Of a stretch of DNA of 6,390 bases, positions 1 through 4,853 are shown one piece after another. This DNA comes from Acidimicrobiaceae bacterium. Lineage in GTDB: Bacteria > Actinomycetota > Acidimicrobiia > Acidimicrobiales > Bog-793. Made by a program: the position numbers and the translations under genes. The notes beneath the pieces are model-generated. The model was given only the letters and a program-made list of their open reading frames with translations. It was not told the origin of the DNA and did no database searches. Numbering within the stretch: the stretch's first letter is position 1; each line of letters opens with the position of its first letter. The stretch is taken from NCBI GenBank assembly GCA_027459565.1, contig DAIDIA010000055.1, forward strand, positions 1 to 6,390, written 5' to 3'.

Positions 1-42
1 GTCGCCTCGGCCCGCGTGAGAAACCGTCTGTTTCAAGCGTCA

Positions 43-48
43 TAGACT
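43..48 (+). promoter_or_regulatory. Candidate -10 box TAGACT for the small coiled-coil gene
   Basis: TAGACT ends 8 nt before the ATG at 57. It fits the TAnnnT form of an actinobacterial -10 element, and a transcript starting 6-8 nt downstream would begin at or just before the start codon. The ten bases TAGACTGACG recur in front of the divergent DtxR-family gene on the other strand. No convincing -35 hexamer is seen, and only 42 bases of upstream sequence are available. Inferred from pattern only. Confidence 0.4.
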
Positions 49-56
49 GACGCCCT

Positions 57-359
57 ATGCAGATCGCCCAGTCGGAGCACCATCTCAAGGTCGAGCAGCA
101 GCTCTTCGACGTGCACGCGAATCTTGATGTCAAACGCGCAGAACTCGAGCTCGTCGCCGCGCGCGTCGCAGTCGCACGGTTGTGCGCCACACACGCCAGA
201 GCGCGTGTCGCGCTGGCGGAGACACCGCTTGCCCAACGTGATTTCAGTCAGGCCCGGAGGCGACTCGCGGATCTCGAGCAACGACACGCCGAGACAGCAC
301 ACGAGGTGGCTAGTCTCGAGAGCGCACAGGACGCGTTGATCGCCAAGCTCGTAGGATAG
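57..359 (+). CDS. Small predicted coiled-coil protein, function unknown
   Basis: This 100-residue protein matches no family I can name. It is almost entirely helix-forming, rich in Ala, Leu, Arg, Glu and Gln, with leucines and valines at roughly heptad spacing. A likely break lies near residues 69-72 (Glu-Thr-Pro-Leu), so two helices could fold back as a hairpin. It has no signal peptide, membrane segment or catalytic motif. Such composition would suit a structural or protein-binding role, but that is inference. The ATG at 57 is preferred because a TAGACT -10 box lies just upstream with no Shine-Dalgarno sequence, as at the leaderless starts elsewhere in this window. Third codon positions are mostly G or C, as in the neighbouring genes. 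It ends 120 nt before the response regulator on the same strand, so co-transcription is possible. The main alternative is that it is a chance open frame. Confidence 0.5.
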   Translation: MQIAQSEHHLKVEQQLFDVHANLDVKRAELELVAARVAVARLCATHARARVALAETPLAQRDFSQARRRLADLEQRHAETAHEVASLESAQDALIAKLVG

Positions 360-464
360 GACGATTCGCTGCGCACCGGCGAGGCATGTGCGCGACAACC
401 GGCACAGCTGTTCAATCGGCGAGGTCCAGGCAGCGAAGAGGGACCCGAGGGTCACCATGAGACG

Positions 465-470
465 AAGGAG
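465..470 (+). promoter_or_regulatory. Shine-Dalgarno sequence AAGGAG of pdtaR
   Basis: AAGGAG lies 9 nt before the TTG at 480 and fixes that codon as the start. There is no in-frame ATG or GTG close upstream. This is the clearest ribosome binding site in the window, in contrast to the apparently leaderless starts of the DtxR-family gene and polA. Confidence 0.75.
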
Positions 471-479
471 CGCATCGCG

Positions 480-1079
480 TTGGCACGAACGGTAGTGATT
501 GCTGAGGACGAGGCGATTGTACGGCTCGATCTGCGCGAGATCCTCGAAGAGGAGGGCTATCTCGTTGTCGGGGAGGCCGGACGCGGGGATGAGGCGGTTG
601 CTCTCGAGCGCGAGCACCATCCCGATCTCGTGATTCTCGACATCAAGATGCCCGGTATGGACGGCCTGACCGCGGCCCGGGAGATCTCGACCGACCAACG
701 GACCGCAGTTCTCATCCTCACAGCGTTCAGCCAGCGCGACCTGGTCGACCAGGCACGCGACGCCGGTGCGCTCGCATATCTCGTCAAACCGTTCCAGAAG
801 GAAGAGCTCCTGCCAGCCATCGAGGTCGCGCTCGCGAGATTTCGCGAACTGCGCGCGCTCGCCGAGGAGAACGCGCAGCTCAGCGAGGGGAACCGCTCAC
901 TTGAGGCACAACTCGAGACGCGCCGTTGGGTCGATCGCGCGAAGGGCAAGTTGATGGACAGCTTCGGGATGAGCGAGTCGAACGCGTTCACCTTCATTCA
1001 ACAGCGCGCGATGAATGACCGCATCACGATGAAAGAGGTGGCGCAGTCCATCGTCGCGGGTTCGATCGTCCCCGACTGA
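480..1079 (+). CDS. pdtaR: ANTAR-domain response regulator, PdtaR type
   Basis: A 199-residue response regulator with an N-terminal receiver domain (about 3-120), a short coiled-coil linker (about 120-147) and a C-terminal ANTAR domain (about 148-192). The receiver has the acidic pocket Glu9/Asp10, phospho-acceptor Asp54 in the motif LDIKMPGMDG, Thr81 and Lys103 followed by Pro-Phe. The ANTAR part has the typical Ala-Lys-Gly at 154-156 and ends in a helix with Met-Lys-Glu-Val-Ala. ANTAR proteins of this family bind paired RNA hairpins and act as antiterminators when phosphorylated; in mycobacteria the partner kinase is PdtaS, encoded elsewhere. No kinase gene is present here. The location upstream of polA and rpsA matches M. 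tuberculosis Rv1626, which supports the name. Translation starts at TTG after AAGGAG. I see no clear promoter in the 120-nt gap upstream. A weak TAGGAT at 352-357 overlaps the stop of the previous gene. Confidence 0.88.
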   Translation: MARTVVIAEDEAIVRLDLREILEEEGYLVVGEAGRGDEAVALEREHHPDLVILDIKMPGMDGLTAAREISTDQRTAVLILTAFSQRDLVDQARDAGALAYLVKPFQKEELLPAIEVALARFRELRALAEENAQLSEGNRSLEAQLETRRWVDRAKGKLMDSFGMSESNAFTFIQQRAMNDRITMKEVAQSIVAGSIVPD

Positions 1080-1113
1080 GGACCCGTCGGCCAGATCGCG
1101 CCACGCCGTGACA

Positions 1114-1123
1114 CATCGCGATG
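1114..1123. repeat. Palindrome CATCGCGATG in the convergent gap
   Basis: The 72-nt gap between the convergent ends of pdtaR and the DtxR-family gene holds the perfect 10-bp palindrome CATCGCGATG. It is flanked by GATCGC (1094-1099) and its complement GCGATC (1128-1133). These could form a structured bidirectional 3' end, but neither strand has a T-run after a stem, so it is not a standard intrinsic terminator. Closely related GATCGCG words are common in the coding regions here, so chance is a real possibility. Confidence 0.25.
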
Positions 1124-1151
1124 CCGAGCGATCCTTCGCGTTGGTCGAGCG

Positions 1152-1829
1152 TCAGGGGACCTTCACGAACATGTGGCGGTTGATCTCCTTGCGCAACGAG
1201 ACGACATCGCCGAGGGATCCGTCCCCTTGCACGCTCGACACGGTCATGGACCCGTCCGTGAGGTGGTCGTGGATGACGATGTCACGACCGGGAATCACGC
1301 TGACCGAGTTGAGGAAGGCAAGTGCGGCGCGATCGGATTCGATCTGTTCGGTGATGCGCGCAAGGCGCACGTGCGTACCGTCTGGCACCTCGCTGATCGG
1401 GAGCTGATCACCGAGATCGCCCCCCATGCCCGGAATCAGGCTGCCGTGGGGACACGTCGTGGGGTGTCCGAGCATCGCGATGAAGCGGGCCTCGACGTCG
1501 TTGGAGATGACGTGCTCCCAACGACCGGCCTCCTCGTGCGCCTTGTGCCAGGGGAGCCCGACGATGTCGACGAGGAAGCGCTCCGCGAGGCGATGCCGGC
1601 GCACGACGCTGAGTGCGCGCTCCATGCCCTTGTCCGTGAATGAGACGCCGCGACCCGAGCGGGTGAGGTATCCATCGTCGCAGAGCCGGTGCACCATCTC
1701 CGAGACCGCCTGGGCCGAGAATCGGAGCCGCTCGACGAGTCGTGCCTGGATGACGGGAATCCCCTCCTCGGTCAGGCCGTAGATCGCCTCGAGGTACTCC
1801 TCGACTGGGGGATGGAAGCCGTCGGACAC
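1152..1829 (-). CDS. DtxR/MntR-family metal-dependent transcriptional repressor
   Basis: A 225-residue regulator with the full three-part DtxR layout: winged helix-turn-helix (about 8-73), dimerisation and metal-binding helices (about 74-140) and a C-terminal FeoA/SH3-like domain (about 150-225). Family members bind Fe(II) or Mn(II) and repress uptake genes when metal is plentiful. The segment RRHRLAERFL and the following Arg-Trp-Glu-His align closely with DtxR; numbering is identical there, and His79, Glu83, His98, Glu105 and His106 are conserved. The primary-site residues differ: DtxR Met10 corresponds to Glu11 and DtxR Cys102 to Gly102. DtxR Gln173 appears as Arg167 beside a retained Glu164. 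A Cys-Pro-His-Gly motif lies at 126-129. Acidic Glu11 is closer to MntR-type proteins, so manganese is as likely as iron. The GTG start lies 6 nt after a TAGACT box on the same strand with no Shine-Dalgarno sequence. The gene is divergent from polA and convergent with pdtaR. Confidence 0.88.
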   Translation of the reverse strand: MSDGFHPPVEEYLEAIYGLTEEGIPVIQARLVERLRFSAQAVSEMVHRLCDDGYLTRSGRGVSFTDKGMERALSVVRRHRLAERFLVDIVGLPWHKAHEEAGRWEHVISNDVEARFIAMLGHPTTCPHGSLIPGMGGDLGDQLPISEVPDGTHVRLARITEQIESDRAALAFLNSVSVIPGRDIVIHDHLTDGSMTVSSVQGDGSLGDVVSLRKEINRHMFVKVP

Positions 1830-1835
1830 GACGTC

Positions 1836-1841
1836 AGTCTA
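1836..1841 (-). promoter_or_regulatory. Candidate leaderless -10 box TAGACT of the DtxR-family gene
   Basis: On the minus strand TAGACT is followed by six bases (GACGTC) and then the GTG start. This spacing would put the transcription start on the first base of the start codon. No Shine-Dalgarno sequence precedes the GTG. A -35 element would fall near 1859-1864, where I see no consensus match. Confidence 0.55.
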
Positions 1842-1862
1842 CCGGCGGGCTCTTGTCGACTC

Positions 1863-1872
1863 ACCACGTGGT
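1863..1872. promoter_or_regulatory. Palindrome ACCACGTGGT, possible operator upstream of the DtxR-family gene
   Basis: A perfect 10-bp palindrome, centred about 38 nt upstream of the predicted transcript start of the DtxR-family gene, so near its -35 region. A second, 8-bp palindrome GTCCGGAC follows at 1877-1884. The position suits an operator, but short palindromes are not rare in GC-rich DNA, and it does not resemble the DtxR/IdeR box known from corynebacteria and mycobacteria. Confidence 0.3.
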
Positions 1873-1908
1873 CCGTGTCCGGACCGGGCGCACGACGCCA
1901 AGATTGGC

Positions 1909-1937
1909 CGCCAAATCGCCGTCGTAGCGATTTGGCG
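1909..1937. repeat. Perfect 11-bp inverted repeat over the polA -35 region
   Basis: CGCCAAATCGC (1909-1919) and GCGATTTGGCG (1927-1937) are exact reverse complements separated by 7 nt. The centre lies 32 nt upstream of the polA GTG, and the right arm ends 5 nt before the TAGCAT -10 box. The element therefore covers the expected -35 site. It lies upstream of both predicted transcript starts, so an operator for a dimeric regulator fits better than an RNA hairpin. The DtxR-family protein encoded next door is one candidate binder, although the sequence is not a known DtxR, IdeR or actinobacterial LexA box. The regulator is unknown. Confidence 0.6.
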
Positions 1938-1942
1938 CGCTT

Positions 1943-1948
1943 TAGCAT
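1943..1948 (+). promoter_or_regulatory. Candidate leaderless -10 box TAGCAT of polA
   Basis: TAGCAT is followed by six bases (CGACGT) and then the GTG start of polA, the same geometry as the divergent DtxR-family gene. There is no Shine-Dalgarno sequence. The inverted repeat at 1909-1937 occupies the place of the -35 element, and no consensus -35 hexamer is visible there. Confidence 0.55.
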
Positions 1949-1954
1949 CGACGT

Positions 1955-4675
1955 GTGGCCACCTTCTTGCTTCTCGACGGACATTCGCTGGCCTACCGCG
2001 CGTGGTTCGCGCTGCAGGAGACGAACATGACCACCGCGTCGGGCCAGCAGACCCAGGCGGTCTTCGGCTTTGTCTCGATGCTGACGAAGCTGGTCGATGA
2101 TTTCCGTCCGGACGGAATGGCGGTGGCGTTCGACCGCAAGGAGCCGACATTTCGCGACGAGATCGTGCCCGATTACAAGGCAGGACGGCCACCGACTCCG
2201 GAGCCGCTTGTCGAGCAGTTCGACATCATCCGCAATCTCGTCGGCACGCTCGGTATCCCCGTCGTCGATCGCGCGGGATTCGAGGCCGATGACGTGCTCG
2301 GCACGCTCGCAACGGAGATCGCGCGTCGTGGTGACGATGCCATCGTCGTCACCGGCGACCGAGACACCTACCAGCTCGTCCGGGATCCCCACGTCAAGGT
2401 GCTCTACAACCGGCGCGGCGTCACCGACTACGTGCTCTATGACGAGGCGGGGATCTTCGAGCGCACCGGGGTGCGACCGGTGGACTATCCACTGTATGCG
2501 GCGATGCGCGGCGACAAGTCCGACAACATCATCGGCGTGCCAGGCATCGGAGAGAAGACCGCTGCGCGGCTCATCAATGATTTCGGGGACATCGACGCGA
2601 TCTACGTGAACATCGATTCGCTGACGCCGAAGCTCCGCGCGACCCTGATCGAATCCGAGGCACAGCTGCGCCGAAACCTCATGTTGACGCCGATCGTCTG
2701 CAACGTTCCCCTCGACGTCACCGAGGAGGACCTCTTCCTCGGCGGCGTCGACCGAGAGGCGCTCACGGCGCTTCTTGACCTGCTCGAGCTTCGCACCCTG
2801 AAAGAGCGTCTCCTCGGGGTGCTCGATTCGATCGATGCAACCAGGGCCCCGGCAACAGGTCGCGAGCCGAGCGCGAGTACCGTCCGCCCCGTCACCGTGC
2901 TCGAGGACGCAGACTCTGTCACGCGCGCGCTCGGGGTCCTCGAAGCGATGACGACCGGTGCCGTTGTCGCGATCGCGGCGAGCTGGCAGGGGGCTCCGGG
3001 TCGATCGAACCCCACGGCGATCGCGATCGCGGGGGCCGAGCTCGACCACCTGTTCCTGATAGAGCGGGAGCTGCTGCTCGATTCCGCGGTGATCGCGGCG
3101 CTCGCTCGGTTCCTCGGCCAGTCCGGCGATGTCCACCCGCTCTATGGCGCGCGCGTCAAGGAGCTGATGCGCGCCCTTCTCGCTCTCGGCATTGACATCC
3201 GCTCGCTCGAGATCGATGTCGCCGTCGCGGCGTACCTGATCGATCCCGCGCTCGGCCAGGAGAGTCTTGAGGGGCTCGCGCATCGCTTCGCGATCGACAC
3301 CCCACTCCGGCTCGGGGAGTCAGCGACCCAACAGCTTGATTTCGCGCTCGACGCGCGGTCGCCCGAGGATGAGTTCGCGCCGCTCGCGGAGCACCTCGAG
3401 GCGATCGGTCTCCTCGGCGCGAAGTTGCGCACGGAGCTCGAGGAGACCGGAGCACTCCCTCTCTGGGAGGAGATCGAGCTTCCGTTGATACGCGTACTCG
3501 CGAAGATGGAGTGGGTCGGCATCGCGGTCGACGTGGAGCAGCTCAAGACGATCAATGAGGAGTTGACCGAGGAGTGCCGACGTCTTGAGGAGGAGGTTCA
3601 TCGGCTCGCGGGCGAGCCGTTCAACCTGAACTCTCCGACACAGCTGCGCGTCGTCCTCTATGACAACCTTGGCCTGCGCCCGGGAAAGAAGACCAAGACG
3701 GGATACTCCACGGACGCACAGACCCTTGAGAGGCTGCGCGGACAGCATCCGATCATCGATGCGCTGCTGAGCTATCGGGAGGTCGAGAAACTGCGCTCCA
3801 CCTACGGCACCGGCCTCCTGTCCGAGGTCGCGCCCGACGGGCGCATCCACGCCTCGTTCCGACAGACCGTTGCGCGCACGGGACGGCTCTCCTCTGACGC
3901 ACCGAACCTGCACAACATCCCCGTGCGAAGCGACGGTGGCCGCCGCTTTCGCAGGGCCTTCGTTCCAGCGCCAGGGTGCGAGCTGTTGGTCGCGGACTAC
4001 AACCAGATCGAGCTGCGTGTGATCGCGCACCTCGCGAGGGACCCCGGACTGATCCGGGCCTTCGCGGAGGGCCAGGACATCCACGCCGCCACCGCCTCTG
4101 GCATCTTCGGGGTGCCGATCGCAGAGGTCACCCCAGCACAGCGCGCCAAGGCGAAGATGGTCTCCTACGGCCTCGCCTACGGGATGGAGGCCTTCGGACT
4201 CGCGAACCGGCTCGGCATCGGCGTCGACGAGGCAGGCGAGATCTTGAATCAGTACTTCATCGCCTTTCCCTCGGTGCGCGCCTACATGGACGCGACGGTG
4301 AAAGAGGCCAAACAACGGGGATACACCGAGACCGAGCGCGGCCGGAGGCGGTACCTTCCGGAACTGAACTCGGAGAACTTCCGCGTCCGTCAGGCCGCCG
4401 AGCGCCAGGCGATGAACGCCGGCATCCAGGGACTCGCGGCGGACATCTTCAAGGCGGCGCTCGTCAACCTCGACCGGGCGCTCGAGGAGGCTGGGTTCTC
4501 GAGCCGCATCGTCTTGCAGGTGCACGACGAGATCCTTGTGGAGGCAACGGCAAAGGAGCATGACGCGGTGCACGCGCTCACGCTCTCGGCGATGAACGAC
4601 GCCTACCCGCTCATCGTGCCGCTCGAGGTGAACATCGCCTGGGGTTCGAGCTGGGCCGACGCGAAATCCGGCTGA
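1955..4675 (+). CDS. polA: DNA polymerase I
   Basis: A full-length family A DNA polymerase of 906 residues, close to the mycobacterial size. It fills gaps in excision repair and removes RNA primers from Okazaki fragments. The 5' nuclease domain (about 1-300) keeps its metal ligands: Asp8, the Glu-Ala-Asp-Asp cluster at 110-113, Asp135 and Asp137 in GDRD, and Asp187/Asp190 in GDKSDN, followed by the helix-hairpin-helix VPGIGEKTA. The middle domain (about 310-510) has lost the 3'-5' exonuclease residues: the expected Asp-x-Glu is replaced around 339-344 by Ala-Ile-Ala-Ala-Ser-Trp. Proofreading is therefore probably absent. The polymerase domain (about 520-906) has motif A with Asp681 in DYNQIELR, motif B with Arg730, Lys734 and Tyr738, and motif C with His-Asp-Glu (Asp858). 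Tyr738 replaces the Phe of E. coli PolI (F762) and is typical of mycobacterial PolI. The GTG start gives the canonical N-terminus MATFLLLDGHSLAYR and lies 6 nt after a TAGCAT box. Confidence 0.98.
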   Translation: MATFLLLDGHSLAYRAWFALQETNMTTASGQQTQAVFGFVSMLTKLVDDFRPDGMAVAFDRKEPTFRDEIVPDYKAGRPPTPEPLVEQFDIIRNLVGTLGIPVVDRAGFEADDVLGTLATEIARRGDDAIVVTGDRDTYQLVRDPHVKVLYNRRGVTDYVLYDEAGIFERTGVRPVDYPLYAAMRGDKSDNIIGVPGIGEKTAARLINDFGDIDAIYVNIDSLTPKLRATLIESEAQLRRNLMLTPIVCNVPLDVTEEDLFLGGVDREALTALLDLLELRTLKERLLGVLDSIDATRAPATGREPSASTVRPVTVLEDADSVTRALGVLEAMTTGAVVAIAASWQGAPGRSNPTAIAIAGAELDHLFLIERELLLDSAVIAALARFLGQSGDVHPLYGARVKELMRALLALGIDIRSLEIDVAVAAYLIDPALGQESLEGLAHRFAIDTPLRLGESATQQLDFALDARSPEDEFAPLAEHLEAIGLLGAKLRTELEETGALPLWEEIELPLIRVLAKMEWVGIAVDVEQLKTINEELTEECRRLEEEVHRLAGEPFNLNSPTQLRVVLYDNLGLRPGKKTKTGYSTDAQTLERLRGQHPIIDALLSYREVEKLRSTYGTGLLSEVAPDGRIHASFRQTVARTGRLSSDAPNLHNIPVRSDGGRRFRRAFVPAPGCELLVADYNQIELRVIAHLARDPGLIRAFAEGQDIHAATASGIFGVPIAEVTPAQRAKAKMVSYGLAYGMEAFGLANRLGIGVDEAGEILNQYFIAFPSVRAYMDATVKEAKQRGYTETERGRRRYLPELNSENFRVRQAAERQAMNAGIQGLAADIFKAALVNLDRALEEAGFSSRIVLQVHDEILVEATAKEHDAVHALTLSAMNDAYPLIVPLEVNIAWGSSWADAKSG

Positions 4676-4686
4676 TCCGAGGGGTG

Positions 4687-4692
4687 TAGGAT
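4687..4692 (+). promoter_or_regulatory. Candidate -10 box TAGGAT for rpsA
   Basis: TAGGAT starts 12 nt after the polA stop codon and has the same TAGnnT form as the boxes in front of the first gene, the DtxR-family gene and polA. A start about 7 nt downstream would give rpsA an untranslated leader of about 155 nt, unlike the leaderless genes. No consensus -35 is seen; it would lie within the last polA codons. Read-through from polA is an alternative source of transcript. Confidence 0.35.
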
Positions 4693-4698
4693 CTTCAA

Positions 4699-4853
4699 GG
4701 TCCATTTCGGCCGCTTTGTGCCCGTTGCGATTCGCAACACATCATCGGCAACAAGCTGTCGTTAAGGGACCCGTCCATATCCGTTGCGACTGGTCTTGTC
4801 TTCCCATCACCGGGGAGCGAGACGAGGAGCCCGAGCGTAAGGCCCACTATTTC
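4699..4853 (+). promoter_or_regulatory. Probable rpsA 5' leader with a palindrome and repeated motif
   Basis: The polA-rpsA gap has no credible gene. It contains the palindrome GTTGCGA-T-TCGCAAC (4724-4738; 7-bp arms around one base), and the nine bases CCGTTGCGA occur twice (4722-4730 and 4781-4789). The second copy could in principle pair with the same TCGCAAC arm at 4732-4738, giving two mutually exclusive pairings. S1 genes are autoregulated through their leader in E. coli, so such a role is plausible here but unproven. The left end assumes the TAGGAT promoter. A strong GAGGAG at 4824-4829 has no start codon at normal spacing. Confidence 0.35.
4838..4842 (+). promoter_or_regulatory. Weak Shine-Dalgarno sequence TAAGG of rpsA
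   Basis: TAAGG lies 11 nt before the ATG at 4854, slightly far but usable. A better match, GAGGAG, sits 24 nt from the ATG, too distant for direct use unless intervening RNA folds. Together with the S1 N-terminal alignment this favours 4854 over the upstream in-frame ATG at 4716. Confidence 0.45.

Noticed and set aside
33..698. Open frame of 221 codons on the minus strand across the small gene and the start of pdtaR
   Set aside because: It overlaps the conserved receiver domain of pdtaR antisense and shows no family features. The plus-strand reading is better supported.
475..1144. Nine-base word TCGCGTTGG at 475-483 and again at 1136-1144, bracketing pdtaR
   Set aside because: It is short, GC-rich and without further flanking similarity, so there is no evidence of target-site duplication or a mobile element.
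3017..3031. GCGATCGC-type repeats (GCGATCGCGATCGCG) resembling the cyanobacterial HIP1 word
   Set aside because: It falls in frame in polA as alternating Ala and Ile codons and is explained by codon use.
1772..3283. Long open frame of 503 codons on the minus strand, antisense to polA and overlapping the DtxR-family gene start
   Set aside because: It is Arg/Asp/Val-rich with no recognisable domain and follows the codon phase of polA on the opposite strand, as expected in GC-rich genes. PolA is unmistakable on the plus strand.
3320..4705. Open frame of 461 codons on the minus strand, antisense to the polA polymerase domain
   Set aside because: It mirrors polA codons, has no known motif, and lies opposite highly conserved catalytic motifs A, B and C.
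4716..4853. 46-residue N-terminal extension of S1 from the ATG at 4716
   Set aside because: The extension has no S1 similarity, lacks a ribosome binding site and overlaps the leader palindrome. The ATG at 4854 gives a normal S1 N-terminus.
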